From Sulfopaludibacter sp035606355 (GTDB lineage Bacteria; Acidobacteriota; Terriglobia; Bryobacterales; Bryobacteraceae), in assembly GCA_035606355.1 (NCBI GenBank), contig DATNFO010000034.1, positions 37,441 to 101,440 of the forward strand: a stretch of 64,000 nucleotides of DNA, given 5' to 3'. Within the stretch, counting starts at the first letter, position 1. Each line of letters opens with the position of its first letter. Below the pieces are notes generated by a model. That model was not told the DNA's origin. It was given only the letters and a program-made list of their open reading frames with translations, and searched no databases. Below are positions 52,317 to 61,815 of the stretch, piece by piece. The translations under genes were made by a program, and so were the position numbers.

Positions 52317-53636
52317 ATGCCGAATCGCCCCAAGCGCGCGCTTGGCGTTTTTGACGCCACCATGCTCGTGATGGGCGGAATTGTCGGTTCCGGTATCTTC
52401 ATCAATCCGTACGTGGTAGCGCTGCACGTTCACACGGCGTTTCTGATTCTCGGCGTGTGGGTGGCGGGCGGTGTGCTGGCGATGCTCGGCGCGTTCATCT
52501 GGGCCGAACTCGCGACGAGGCTGCCGGGCGCGGGCGGCCAATATTTGTATTTGCGGGAGGCGTATCATCCGGCGGTGGCGTTTGTGTACGGATGGGTGCT
52601 GCTGCTGGTGACGCAGACGGGCGGCATGGCCGCGGTGGCGGTAGCGTTCGCGCACTACTATCGCGAGATCACTGGCTTTGGCAGCAGCGATGCGGCCATC
52701 GCCGCGACGGCGCTACTCTCGCTCACGGCGATCAACTGCTTCGGCGCGCGCGCGGGCAGCAATGTGCAGAGCGCACTCATGCTGACAAAGGCGGCTGCCA
52801 TCGCGGCTATGGTTGTGGTCGGCCTGTGTCTGGGCGGGAGCCGGATTCACATGACGCCGCTGATCGGAGAGCCGCTTTCGGCGGGGTTGTTCGGGTCCAT
52901 CGCCGCCGCCATGACGCCGGTGGCATTCGCGTACGGCGGTTGGCAGACGGCCAGCTTTGTGGCGGGCGAGATGCGAGACCCGCGGCGCGACCTTTCGCGC
53001 GGCCTGGTGCTGGGCGTACTCGGCGTGATTGTGTTGTACCTTTCGGTGAATTTTGTTTGCGTGAAGGTGCTCGGTCCGCAAGGCCTAGCGGCGACGCGCA
53101 CGCCTGCTTCGGCGGTGATGCGGGCGGCCCTCGGCGAGCGCGGCGCGCAGTGGATCGCCATGGGGATCGCGGTTTCGACGCTCGGGTTTCTCAGCCAGGG
53201 CATCCTCACGGCGCCTCGCGTGTACTACGCGATGGCGTGCGACGGGCTGTTCTTTCGCAGCGTCGGAAGGCTCTCGCAGCGAACCGGCGCGCCTGTGGTC
53301 GCAATCGTGGTGCAGGGGGTGGTGGCCACGCTGACGGCGCTGTTGGGGCGCTATGAGCAGATCCTCAACTATGAAGTGTCGGTTGACTTCATCAATTTTG
53401 CGATGACTGCCGCCGCACTGTTCATCCTGCGGCGCCGCCTCACCGGCGGGCCGAAAATATACCGCACTCCGGGGCATCCGTACACCACGGCTCTGTTCGT
53501 GGCCGCGTGCGCCGCGGTGGTCATCAGCACCGTGTGGCACGATCCCGGAAATACCGCCGTGGGCATGGGTATCCTGCTGACCGGCATTCCCGTATATTTG
53601 TATTGGAGCCGCCGCCAACGCTCCGTTACCCGATGA
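52317..53636 (+). CDS. APC-family amino acid permease
   Basis: 439 residues, twelve membrane segments. The APC signature at the first helix (MGGIVGSGIFINPYVVA) and the second (LGAFIWAELATRLPGAGGQYLYLREAYHP) are intact. AYGGWQTASFVAGEMRDPRRDL is typical of the LAT/APC group (Asc/YjeH type). It is coupled by ATGA to an aminotransferase gene, suggesting uptake and use of one amino acid; the substrate is unknown. Confidence 0.9.
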   Translation: MPNRPKRALGVFDATMLVMGGIVGSGIFINPYVVALHVHTAFLILGVWVAGGVLAMLGAFIWAELATRLPGAGGQYLYLREAYHPAVAFVYGWVLLLVTQTGGMAAVAVAFAHYYREITGFGSSDAAIAATALLSLTAINCFGARAGSNVQSALMLTKAAAIAAMVVVGLCLGGSRIHMTPLIGEPLSAGLFGSIAAAMTPVAFAYGGWQTASFVAGEMRDPRRDLSRGLVLGVLGVIVLYLSVNFVCVKVLGPQGLAATRTPASAVMRAALGERGAQWIAMGIAVSTLGFLSQGILTAPRVYYAMACDGLFFRSVGRLSQRTGAPVVAIVVQGVVATLTALLGRYEQILNYEVSVDFINFAMTAAALFILRRRLTGGPKIYRTPGHPYTTALFVAACAAVVISTVWHDPGNTAVGMGILLTGIPVYLYWSRRQRSVTR

Positions 53637-54709
53637 GACAAAAACATTCCGAGTATATGGATTGGGCCAAGACGCGCAGCCGTGCGCGCTTCAATCTGGC
53701 CACAAGCGGAGTCGGCAGTTTTCCGCTTCGCGAATTGCAGTGGGACCCGGCCGAGCTGGAAATCAACGGCACGAACTCTTACGGGTACGGTCCGCTGAAA
53801 CAGGCGATCGCCGGGCGCGCGGGCGTGGACCCGGATTGCGTGGTGACGGCGGAAGGGACGTCCTTCGCGAACTATCTCGCGATGGCGACGGTGCTGGAGC
53901 CGGGCGACGAAGTGGTTGTCGAATCGCCCGTCTATGGACTGCTTACCGACGCCGCTACATACATCGGCGCCACGGTGAAGCCGTTCTTCCGGAGAGAAGA
54001 AACGGGTTGGGCGATCGATCCGGCGGAGGTGCGGCGCGCCGTCACTCCCAACACGCGCCTCATCGTCGTGACCAATCTGCACAATCCGACCAGCGTGCAG
54101 GCGCAGGAGGAATCGCTGCGCGAGCTTGCGGATCTGGCGCGCAGCGCCGGTGCGTACCTGCTGGTGGATGAGGTTTATCTCGACGCGATTTACGAGAATA
54201 CGCCGCGCACATCCTTCCATCTGGGACCGGAGGTGATCGTCACCAACAGCCTGACGAAGGTCTACGGCGTGAGCGGGCTGCGGTGCGGTTGGATCCTGGC
54301 GGCGCCGGAACTGGCACGGCGAATGTGGCAGTTGAACAATGTGTTTGCGGCGACACCGGTGCATCCGGGCGAGTTGCTGAGCGTCGCGGTGTTCCGGCAG
54401 CTCGATGCCGTTCGCGAGCGGGCGCGCCGGGTTGTGGAAGCGGACCGCGCCAAGCTCGCGGCGTTTCTGGACCGGCAGAAAGCTGTTTCGGCGGTTCGGA
54501 CGCCGTTCGGAACCACGGCATTTTTGCGGCTGCGCAGCGGGAATATCGAGGCATTTCTGGAGCGGCTGCGGGCGCAGTACGAAACCTCGGCCGTGCCGGG
54601 TAGATTTTTCGGCTCGCCCGATCATTTCCGCGTCGGCATGGGGGTGGACTCGGAAATGTTCGCCGAAGGACTCCGGCGGCTGGACCAGGCGCTCAACGAG
54701 CAACACTGA
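53633..54709 (+). CDS. PLP-dependent aminotransferase (fold type I)
   Basis: 358 residues from ATG 53633; the frame is open further upstream, but that part lies inside the permease gene. The PLP lysine is K209 in SLTKVYGVSGLRCGW. NLHNPTSVQ matches the NP-N/T motif and LVDEVYLDAIY has the Asp that pairs with the pyridine. The family is the aspartate/aromatic aminotransferase group; the exact substrate is not visible. The permease overlap suggests joint amino acid metabolism. Confidence 0.88.
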   Translation: MRQKHSEYMDWAKTRSRARFNLATSGVGSFPLRELQWDPAELEINGTNSYGYGPLKQAIAGRAGVDPDCVVTAEGTSFANYLAMATVLEPGDEVVVESPVYGLLTDAATYIGATVKPFFRREETGWAIDPAEVRRAVTPNTRLIVVTNLHNPTSVQAQEESLRELADLARSAGAYLLVDEVYLDAIYENTPRTSFHLGPEVIVTNSLTKVYGVSGLRCGWILAAPELARRMWQLNNVFAATPVHPGELLSVAVFRQLDAVRERARRVVEADRAKLAAFLDRQKAVSAVRTPFGTTAFLRLRSGNIEAFLERLRAQYETSAVPGRFFGSPDHFRVGMGVDSEMFAEGLRRLDQALNEQH

Positions 54710-54748
54710 GCGGTCTACGCACACCGCGGCATCTGATACGCTCCGGGT

Positions 54749-55255
54749 ATGAAGTTGTATTTCCTTGTCATGCTCGGGGCGGCGTTGGGGTTTGCGCAGA
54801 CAGCGCCACCTCCGAAGATCGCTCTGGTCAACATTGAAGAGGTGATGGTCAACACGCCCGAAGGTCAGCAGGCGGAGAAAGAGCTCGACGACCGGTTCTC
54901 GCCGCGGAAAGCCAAAATCGAGGACGAGCAGGAAGCCATCGCGAAACTGCAATCGCAGATCGAGCACCAGAGCCTCACGGACGAAGCGAAGCAGAGGTTG
55001 CAAGGGGAGATCGACGCCAAAGTGGTCGCGGTCAATAAGGAGACTGACCAGGCGGATGCGGAGCTCGATGCCGCGCAAAAGAAGGTGCTGTCGGCGCTAG
55101 GTCCACGGATTATCGCGCAAATCACGGCATACGCAACCGCTCACGGATACGCGATGGTGTTCGACATCAGCAGCAGCGACGCGCCGAGGCTGTACGCCCA
55201 AAACGCTACGGACATCACGGATGATGTGATCAAGACGTGGCCCAAGCGCCGGTAG
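54749..55255 (+). CDS. OmpH/Skp-like periplasmic chaperone
   Basis: 168 residues with a signal peptide (1-16, YFLVMLGAALGFAQ). Then come IALVNIEEVMVNTPEGQQAEKELDDRFSPRKAKIE and a long coiled coil (about 50-115), the layout of OmpH/Skp. The C-terminal part (AYATAHGYAMVFDIS) is the usual final strand. Likely helps outer-membrane proteins fold. It does not neighbour bamA here. Confidence 0.82.
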   Translation: MKLYFLVMLGAALGFAQTAPPPKIALVNIEEVMVNTPEGQQAEKELDDRFSPRKAKIEDEQEAIAKLQSQIEHQSLTDEAKQRLQGEIDAKVVAVNKETDQADAELDAAQKKVLSALGPRIIAQITAYATAHGYAMVFDISSSDAPRLYAQNATDITDDVIKTWPKRR

Positions 55256-55262
55256 AAGCGTG

Positions 55263-55463
55263 CTACGTCCAACGCCGATCCATACTTCGTGTGCGCCGCT
55301 CGGGAGGCGGCACGTAAGCGATATTCGGTCCATTCAACTGGGTGTGCAACTTTTCCGGTGAAATGCCGGGCGGTCTGCGTAACCGGCGAAACTCCCAGGA
55401 CAGCAACACCGTGAGCGCAGCGACGATCACGAGGAAAAGAGACAACCCTGCAATCGGAGACAT
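55263..55463 (-). CDS. small single-pass membrane protein
   Basis: 66 residues with one N-terminal membrane segment (LSLFLVIVAALTVLLSWEF), then a basic and Pro-rich tail. No clear ribosome binding site. Could be a real small protein of the acidobacteria or a chance frame. Confidence 0.4.
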   Translation of the reverse strand: MSPIAGLSLFLVIVAALTVLLSWEFRRLRRPPGISPEKLHTQLNGPNIAYVPPPERRTRSMDRRWT

Positions 55464-55605
55464 GGGTTAATATTGACGCTACCCTTCGGCCTACACAAGA
55501 TGCTATCGGTTCACAAGGAGACCCCGGATTACGAACGATAGCTCTTGCCGGTTCGGTAGGGGCCGCGGATGGTTTGGGGCGCCGTTCGGTTTGGGTTTGG
55601 GGCAG

Positions 55606-55720
55606 GGCAATTCACCACTGAGACACAGAGGACGCTGAGAGGTCACAGAGAAAAACTAAGCGTTCAGCGGTAATCCCGGTTTTCTCTGTGCCGTCTCTGC
55701 GCTCTCTGTGGTGAATTGCC
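55606..55720. repeat. 115-base inverted-repeat element
   Basis: The ends GGCAATTCACCAC (55606-55618) and GTGGTGAATTGCC (55708-55720) are perfect 13-base inverted repeats. The arms continue inward with imperfectly matching CACAGAG-type tracts, closing on an AT-rich centre. Resembles the dispersed palindromes of the CACAGAGACACAGAG type found in many genomes. The rest of 55464-55731 holds no gene I can support. Confidence 0.65.
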
Positions 55721-55731
55721 ATGCCGCTACC

Positions 55732-56325
55732 TTACGACATGTTCAGCACTTCGAAATGGAACCGCTCGGGTGGAAACAGACCTGGCGTTTGGGGCACCAG
55801 GTGGCTCCAGGTTCGATAGGCGCTGTCCGCTACCGTTGAGTTCAGGTAGAACAGGAACTGATTGGAGAAGCACGCGATTGGCGGCGGCTGACGGAACGTG
55901 AGCCGCAGTCCCACGGCTTGTTCCAGTGCAACTCCGTCGGTGCGCACGTGCTTATCGCGCAGGAGCGTGACGAAGCTGGCGCGGCCGGCGTGCGGCCAAA
56001 CGTCCGGGTGTAGCAGCTTGCGGAGGGTGTCTTCGCATTCGAAGGTGATCTCGCACTGACGGATCCATTCGAGTACGGAATCGCCCCAGAGCCAGTGCGC
56101 GAGCAGCCCTTTATACTGCTCCGTCAGCTTCAACGCAAGATCGAATTTGCGCTGTTCCAAGACTTCGGAATCGGCGTCGGTGTCGGCCAGCATGTCTTCG
56201 GCTTCCGACATCACCGCCGCGAATTCCTGTTCGCGATCTTCGGCGTGCTCGGGGCGATGAATCAGCAGCGGCGGGAGCTCATGGGTTTTACTCCCGGGAA
56301 TTTCGATGTAATTGAGGTCCCTCAT
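55732..56325 (-). CDS. hypothetical protein
   Basis: 198 residues from ATG 56325, with AGGTGAG just upstream; a frame extension to 56400 has no signal. No signal peptide. Acidic, helix-rich first half (HRPEHAEDREQEFAAVMSEAEDML), aromatic-rich second half (AHWLWGDSVLEWIRQCEITFECEDTL). No family recognised. Confidence 0.6.
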   Translation of the reverse strand: MRDLNYIEIPGSKTHELPPLLIHRPEHAEDREQEFAAVMSEAEDMLADTDADSEVLEQRKFDLALKLTEQYKGLLAHWLWGDSVLEWIRQCEITFECEDTLRKLLHPDVWPHAGRASFVTLLRDKHVRTDGVALEQAVGLRLTFRQPPPIACFSNQFLFYLNSTVADSAYRTWSHLVPQTPGLFPPERFHFEVLNMS

Positions 56326-56505
56326 TCTCTCACCTGCCCCACTTGATAAGACGTCAATTCGGGGCGCTTTTGTTTCATCTTGTAGCACAAGCCGAGCCAT
56401 TGTGAAAGATTAAAGTTTCGATATGCAGGATTTGCGCAAGCCATCACCCTAGCAGCAGTGCAGGGTAAGTGCCAGCACAGCGCCATGTTATGATTCGGTT
56501 CGTCT

Positions 56506-57447
56506 ATGCCCGATTACGCTATTGGCCTCGACTTAGGCGGCACTAACCTGCGTGCCGCGGCGATCGACTTCACCGGCAAGATGCTGGACAGCATCGCCGG
56601 CAGCACTAAGTTCAGTGAAGGCCGCGAGGCCGTGCTTGCCGATATGGTGACGGCGATCAATAAGCTGCGCGAGAAGCACGGCGGGCTTGGACTGGCCGGC
56701 ATAGGGGTGGGAGTGCCCGGTTTTATTCGGATGAACGAAGGCTTCATCACCAGCTCCAACAATCTGCCGTACCTGGAAAACTTCCCGATCCGCGACGAAC
56801 TGCAGCGGCTGCTCGGCACACGCTTCATTTTGGAGAACGATGCGAATGCGGCGGCGCTCGGCGAAAAATGGATGGGCGCGGGCCGCGATACAGACGACCT
56901 GGTGATGCTGACGCTGGGCACGGGCATCGGCGGCGGCATCATTTCCGGCGGCCGCGTGATCCGCGGCTTCGTGGGCATGGGTGGAGAACTCGGCCACGTC
57001 ACGGTGGTGCCCAACGGCAATCCGTGCGGATGCGGCAATATGGGCTGCCTGGAGAAGCACGCGTCGGCGACGGCGGTGGTGGCAATGGCGAACATGATGC
57101 ATCTGGGCGGCGAGCTCAATGCCGGCGACCTGACGTCGCGCCGCGTTTACGAGATCGCGCGCGGCACCGATGATATGGCGGAGCGCGCGCGCAGCGTATG
57201 GCGGACGGTGGGCGAGTGCCTGGGAATCGCGCTCGCGACTCTCATCAACACCTTCAATTTTCCGCTGTACCTGCTGAGCGGCGGCATGCTGCCGGCGTGG
57301 GAATTTTTCGAGCCCGCAATGATGGCGACCGTGAAGCAGCGTTCCTACACGTTCCGCGCCACGCAGACACGCATTGCGCAGGCCGCGCTGGGAAACGAAG
57401 CCGGCTTATACGGCGCGGCTTACTTGCCCTGGATTGAAAAAGAGTAG
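56506..57447 (+). CDS. ROK-family glucokinase
   Basis: 313 residues. N-terminal phosphate-1 motif IGLDLGGTNLRAA, LENDANAAALGE for sugar binding with the catalytic Asp, GTGIGGGIISGGR, and the ROK zinc motif CGCGNMGCLEKH. ROK kinases with this pattern phosphorylate glucose with ATP. A regulator-type ROK would carry a winged helix, which is absent here. The 3' end overlaps the convergent lipoprotein gene by 28 bases. Confidence 0.92.
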   Translation: MPDYAIGLDLGGTNLRAAAIDFTGKMLDSIAGSTKFSEGREAVLADMVTAINKLREKHGGLGLAGIGVGVPGFIRMNEGFITSSNNLPYLENFPIRDELQRLLGTRFILENDANAAALGEKWMGAGRDTDDLVMLTLGTGIGGGIISGGRVIRGFVGMGGELGHVTVVPNGNPCGCGNMGCLEKHASATAVVAMANMMHLGGELNAGDLTSRRVYEIARGTDDMAERARSVWRTVGECLGIALATLINTFNFPLYLLSGGMLPAWEFFEPAMMATVKQRSYTFRATQTRIAQAALGNEAGLYGAAYLPWIEKE

Positions 57448-58163
57448 AGCCGTTGAAGGTCGGGCAAAGAAATCAAGAGTTCGATGCGGACGTGCCGGTC
57501 GTTTTCGTCGCGGCGGATGCGGGCGGACTTCCAAAGCCCGTACTCCTCTTCGCCTGCGGAAGCCATTGTGATCGCGGCGCGTAGTTCCTGCTCCAGCGGA
57601 ACCGCGTCGCCGGACGTGGCGGTGTACATGGTGAGTGTGGCCTCGACCGGTATGTCCAGCTTGAGCTCGAGCGTGGTGTACTCGGCTTTCTGAAAGAAAC
57701 GGTTCAGGTTGACGAGGTTTCCCGCGAGCGGCAATTGCGTGCCGCGCTGAATCGCAAACCAGACATCGGCGCTGGATGCGTGCGCGACCAGAGGCTGGCT
57801 GCCTGGCATGCCTGAAGCGTGCTGCGTTTCGGCCGCTTGCACGAGGGATGCGGGGCCTTGCAACGCGACACCGGCTTCCACGATCTTCATGCCGGCGGGC
57901 GGGGCGGCAAACGGTCCACGCTCGATCTCCAGAACTTCCGTCCCGCGAAATGCGGTTACCAGGTAATGTCCCTCTTTGAATCGCTCCACCAGCGACTGAA
58001 AGGCAGGGAACGCGGCGGTCAGAGAGGATTCGCGGACGCGATCGAGATTAGCGCCGGCGAGCATGTTCGTGCCCTCGGGGACGTACGTATACAGGTCGGT
58101 CCGTTTGTGCGCGCAACCGGCGCACAGGACTGCGAGAACCAGGGCCGCCGGCAGGATTCTCAT
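57420..58163 (-). CDS. lipoprotein of unknown function
   Basis: 247 residues from ATG 58163 (alternatives 58181 and 58196). Signal and lipobox at about 5-18 (LVLAVLCAGC). The mature part has TDLYTYVPEGTNMLAGANLDRVR and several strand-like stretches. Similar LYTYVP.....L.G.N.D..R proteins occur in acidobacteria, but no function is known to me. Tail overlaps glucokinase. Confidence 0.7.
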   Translation of the reverse strand: MRILPAALVLAVLCAGCAHKRTDLYTYVPEGTNMLAGANLDRVRESSLTAAFPAFQSLVERFKEGHYLVTAFRGTEVLEIERGPFAAPPAGMKIVEAGVALQGPASLVQAAETQHASGMPGSQPLVAHASSADVWFAIQRGTQLPLAGNLVNLNRFFQKAEYTTLELKLDIPVEATLTMYTATSGDAVPLEQELRAAITMASAGEEEYGLWKSARIRRDENDRHVRIELLISLPDLQRLYSFSIQGK

Positions 58164-58206
58164 AAAGATGGAATTGAGCATACCATTGGCGTACACTTGA
58201 ACGGCT

Positions 58207-59601
58207 ATGTACCTACAGCAGTTTTACCTGGGTTGCCTGTCGCACGCGTCTTACCTGCTCGGGTCGCAAGGGATAGCCGCTGTTGTGGACCCGCAGCGCG
58301 ACGTCGCAATCTATATCGAAGATGCCGCGAAAAACGGTTTGCGGATCGCGTACGTCATCGAAACCCATTTGCATGCCGACTTCATCTCCGGTCATCGGGA
58401 GCTCGCTGCGATGACGGGCGCGCAGATCTATCTGGGAGCGGAAGCAGGCGCGCGGTTCCCGCACGTGCCGGTGCGCGATGGCGACGAGCTGCGTTTCGGC
58501 GATTGCCTGCTGCGTTTTTTGGAAACTCCGGGACATACGCCGGAGAGCATCTCGATGGTGGTGTACGACACCGCTGCGAATGCGTCAGAACCGTACGCCG
58601 TACTGACCGGCGACACGCTGTTCATCGGCGATGTCGGACGGCCCGATCTCGCGCCGGGGCACACTCCTCAGCAGCTCGCGGCGATGCTGTATGACAGCCT
58701 GCACAGCAAGCTGCTCAAGCTGCCCGATTCGGTCCTGGTGTATCCCGCGCACGGCGCAGGGTCGCTCTGCGGGAAGCAGTTGAGCGCCGAGCGCAGCTCC
58801 ACCATCGGACGGCAGCGCGCGGAGAACTATGCTCTGCGGGCGCGATCGAAAGAAGAGTTCGTCCGGCTGCTGACCAGCGAGCTTCCCGAACGCCCCGGAT
58901 ACTTCGCGGCGGACGCGGAGCTCAACCGTTCGGGACCCGCACCGCTGGGCGACCTCGCAATTCCGGAGGCGCTCTCTCCGCGGGAGGTTCTGCAGTTGCA
59001 GGACGAGGGCGCGCTCGTGCTGGATACGCGTCCGGCGGCGCAGTTCGGCGGTGGGCACGTACCCGGCGCGATCCATGTGGCGCTTTCGGGGCAGTTCGCT
59101 TCATGGGCGGCGCGGATTATCGGCCTGGAGCCGCGGATTGTGCTGGTGGCCGAAGATCGCGACGCCGTGCTGGAAGCGCGCACGCGGCTGGCGCGCGTCG
59201 GCATGGAGAATGTCGCGGGGTACCTGGAGGATGGGGTGACGGCGTGGTCGCGGGAAAAGCTGCCGTTCGCTGAGGTGCCGCAGGTGAGTGCGCAGGACGT
59301 GTATCGCGAGCTGGATCATCTGCAGGTGGTGGACGTGCGGCAGCCCGGCGAATGGGAGTCCGGGCACATTGGAGGCGCGCTGCATAAGCCGCTTGGCAAA
59401 CTGACGAGCATGCTGGGCGATCTGGATGGTGCGCGGCCGGTCGCGGTGCATTGCAAGTCCGGTTACCGGAGTTCCATTGCGACGAGTCTGCTGAAGCGTG
59501 AGGGCTTTTCCGAAGTGATCAATATGATCGGCGGGATAGACGCCTGGCAGGCCTGTTCGCTGCCGGTCGCGGGACGGCCGGCCGAAGCTGCCGCGACTTA
59601 G
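58207..59601 (+). CDS. persulfide dioxygenase-like MBL-rhodanese fusion
   Basis: 464 residues. Metallo-beta-lactamase domain (1-240) with T-H-L-H-A-D-F-I-S-G-H and later metal ligands (ETPGHTPES, TGDTLFIGDVGRPD, YPAHG). Two rhodanese domains follow (about 255-350 and 365-455). The first lacks the catalytic Cys (VLVAEDRDAV); the second has C416 in VHCKSGYRSS. Family: ETHE1/CstB-type enzymes that oxidise persulfide and move sulfane sulfur. The 1-Cys peroxiredoxin gene follows. Confidence 0.9.
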   Translation: MYLQQFYLGCLSHASYLLGSQGIAAVVDPQRDVAIYIEDAAKNGLRIAYVIETHLHADFISGHRELAAMTGAQIYLGAEAGARFPHVPVRDGDELRFGDCLLRFLETPGHTPESISMVVYDTAANASEPYAVLTGDTLFIGDVGRPDLAPGHTPQQLAAMLYDSLHSKLLKLPDSVLVYPAHGAGSLCGKQLSAERSSTIGRQRAENYALRARSKEEFVRLLTSELPERPGYFAADAELNRSGPAPLGDLAIPEALSPREVLQLQDEGALVLDTRPAAQFGGGHVPGAIHVALSGQFASWAARIIGLEPRIVLVAEDRDAVLEARTRLARVGMENVAGYLEDGVTAWSREKLPFAEVPQVSAQDVYRELDHLQVVDVRQPGEWESGHIGGALHKPLGKLTSMLGDLDGARPVAVHCKSGYRSSIATSLLKREGFSEVINMIGGIDAWQACSLPVAGRPAEAAAT

Positions 59602-59636
59602 CCGCCGCTCGTTGCATCTGATTAAATAGGAGACAT

Positions 59637-60293
59637 ATGTCGCTTCGAATTAACGATATTGCGCCGGATTTCACTGCCGAAACCACGCAGGGGACCATCA
59701 ATTTCCATGAATGGATCGGCGACGGCTGGGCCATTCTTTTCTCGCATCCGAAGGATTTCACGCCGGTGTGCACGACGGAGCTCGGCTACATGGCGAAGCT
59801 CCAGCCGGATTTTGAGAAACGAAACACCAAGATCATCGGACTGAGCGTAGACCCTGTGGCCAGCCACGGAAAATGGGCCGCGGACATCGAAGAGACGCAG
59901 GGCGCGAAGGTGAATTACCCGATGATCGGCGACCCGGAGTTGAAGATCGCGAAGCTGTACGACATGCTTCCGGCCGATGCGGGCACGACCAGCGAAGGCC
60001 GCACCCCGGCGAACAACGCCACCGTCCGCACCGTGTTCATCGTCGGGCCCGACAAGCGAATCAAGTTGATGTTGAGCTACCCGATGAGCACGGGGCGCAA
60101 CTTCGACGAGATTGTGCGCGCGTTGGATTCGATTCAGCTCACGGCGAAGCAGCCGGTTTCAACGCCGGTGAACTGGAAGCCCGGTGACGATATCGTCATC
60201 GCGGGCTCCGTGTCCGATGAAGACGCCAAGACGAAATTCCCGGGCTTCAAGACCATCAAGCCGTACCTGAGAACTGCCGCGCAGCCGAAGTAG
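59637..60293 (+). CDS. 1-Cys peroxiredoxin (Prx6 type)
   Basis: 218 residues. Peroxidatic C45 in FTPVCTTELG. The later resolving Cys of 2-Cys enzymes is absent, while the Prx6-type C-terminal extension (about 160-218: WKPGDDIVIAGSVSDEDAKTKFPG) is present. Reduces peroxides. AGGAGA six bases upstream of the ATG. Close to the persulfide dioxygenase gene. Confidence 0.95.
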   Translation: MSLRINDIAPDFTAETTQGTINFHEWIGDGWAILFSHPKDFTPVCTTELGYMAKLQPDFEKRNTKIIGLSVDPVASHGKWAADIEETQGAKVNYPMIGDPELKIAKLYDMLPADAGTTSEGRTPANNATVRTVFIVGPDKRIKLMLSYPMSTGRNFDEIVRALDSIQLTAKQPVSTPVNWKPGDDIVIAGSVSDEDAKTKFPGFKTIKPYLRTAAQPK

Positions 60294-60302
60294 CAGGCCG
60301 CT

Positions 60303-61676
60303 TTACGCGACGACGTACGGCTTGCGGTAATTGCGCGTGATCAGCTTATCCGCCTCGGGATCGCCAACGAACTTGGGTCCCGGGGCGAGAGTAAGCTTGC
60401 GCCCCACGCGGTAGCTGATGTTGGCGAGGTGGCACAGTGAGGCGCTCAGCCAGGCGCCGGCGATCTCGTCGTGCAGCATCTTGTAATCGCGGGCGCGGCA
60501 CGCGTCCAGGAAGTTTTTCATGTGGAGGACGGTTGCGTCCTGACCGCGATCGGCGTGCCCTTCCATGACGAGTTCGTTGCTCTCGCCTTTGAAGGCCTGA
60601 AAGCCGCTCTCGGTCATGGCGGCCCAGCCTTCGGTGCCGTAGAACAAATTGCCGATCATAATGTTCAGCGGCGGTGCATTTTTGGGAGCGGTGCTGGTGG
60701 GCGCCGGAGATTGCGGCGGCGCCACTGCGCCGGCGGCTGGCGGACCGGGACGGCGTGCCACGGGGATGCCTTCGCCGCCGGTCAGCAGGCCGCGAACTTC
60801 AAAAACGATCTCGCGCCCGCCGTAATCGTAACTGGAGAGAAGGGTGTTGGGCGTCTCCTGGTCGTCTTTGTAGGCGTATTTTCCGCCCTGGGCAAACGCG
60901 GTCTTGGGCCACTCGGGATCCTGTAGACCCCAGCGGCAGATGCCGATCTGGTGAACGCCCTGATTGCCGATGTCGCCGTTGCCGGTATCCCAGAACCAGT
61001 GCCAGTTGTATTTGAAGCGGAGTCTGTTGAAGGGGCGCATGGGCGCGGGGCCCAGGAAAAGGTCCCAGTTGACGCCGGGCGGCGTGGGTTCGTTGTCGGC
61101 ATGCCCGATGGAGGCGCGGCGCTTGTAGCAGAGGCCCTTGGCGAGGTAGATATCGCCGATGAGGCCCTGATGCATGGCCTCCATGGCTTTCATCTTGAAG
61201 GGGTCGCTGCGATGCTGGCTGCCGATCTGCAGCATGCGTTTGGTTTCGCGCGCGACCTGGAGCATTTTCTGGCCTTCATAGATGTTGTAGCAGGCGGGCT
61301 TTTCGCCGTAGACGTCCTTGCCGGCGCGCATGGCCCAAATGGCCGCGAGCGCATGCCAGTGATTCGGAGTGGCGATGGAGACGGCTTCGACATTGGCATC
61401 GGCGAATGCCTGCCGCATGTCCTCGTACTCCTTGGCTTTGTCGCCGGTGTTCTTGAGCAGGGTGGCCTGGGCTTTTTCGCGAGCGGCCTGGTCGACGTCG
61501 CAGAGAGCGGCGACGCGGACATCGGGCATCTTCGAATAGAAATTGAGGTGATTGGTTCCGCGGCCGCCGAGGCCCACGATACCCACGTTGATTTTGTCGT
61601 TCGCACCCCAGACGCGGGTGGCGGCGAGTGCGGATGCGGCTCCTAGAAAAAACCTTCTGCTCGTACTTTGAGACAT
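60303..61676 (-). CDS. Tat-exported Gfo/Idh/MocA-family oxidoreductase
   Basis: 457 residues. Twin-arginine signal (1-26, SRRFFLGAASALAATRVWG). NAD(P)-binding motif VGIVGLGGRGTNH and VYGEKPACYN with the catalytic-site E-K-P. The C-terminal domain includes WDTGNGDIGNQGVHQIGICRWGL, typical of the large acidobacterial/planctomycete secreted Gfo/Idh/MocA group. Sugar or inositol-type substrates are inferred for the family. A Pro/Ala-rich insertion (about 305-335) may be a linker. Confidence 0.9.
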   Translation of the reverse strand: MSQSTSRRFFLGAASALAATRVWGANDKINVGIVGLGGRGTNHLNFYSKMPDVRVAALCDVDQAAREKAQATLLKNTGDKAKEYEDMRQAFADANVEAVSIATPNHWHALAAIWAMRAGKDVYGEKPACYNIYEGQKMLQVARETKRMLQIGSQHRSDPFKMKAMEAMHQGLIGDIYLAKGLCYKRRASIGHADNEPTPPGVNWDLFLGPAPMRPFNRLRFKYNWHWFWDTGNGDIGNQGVHQIGICRWGLQDPEWPKTAFAQGGKYAYKDDQETPNTLLSSYDYGGREIVFEVRGLLTGGEGIPVARRPGPPAAGAVAPPQSPAPTSTAPKNAPPLNIMIGNLFYGTEGWAAMTESGFQAFKGESNELVMEGHADRGQDATVLHMKNFLDACRARDYKMLHDEIAGAWLSASLCHLANISYRVGRKLTLAPGPKFVGDPEADKLITRNYRKPYVVA

Positions 61677-61772
61677 GCCGGTAGGAAGCTCCTTTTCGGT
61701 CCGATTGTATCAAGGCGGAGCAGGGCGGGGTTTTGCGAAAGGCGGGCGGAGTTGTTAGAATTGAAGCTCAGG

Positions 61773-61815
61773 GCCACCCTAGCTCAGTTGGTAGAGCGGC
61801 TGATTCGTAATCAGT
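61773..61815 (+). tRNA. tRNA-Thr(CGU), 5' half only
   Basis: GCCACCC acceptor strand, TA, full D arm (GCTC-AGTTGGTA-GAGC), G26 and full anticodon arm GCTGA-TTCGTAA-TCAGT with anticodon CGT. Normal variable loop, T arm and the closing GGGTGGC are missing; the sequence changes to unrelated DNA at 61816. The tRNA cannot be made from this copy. This looks like the left attachment site of an integrated element. Confidence 0.8.
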
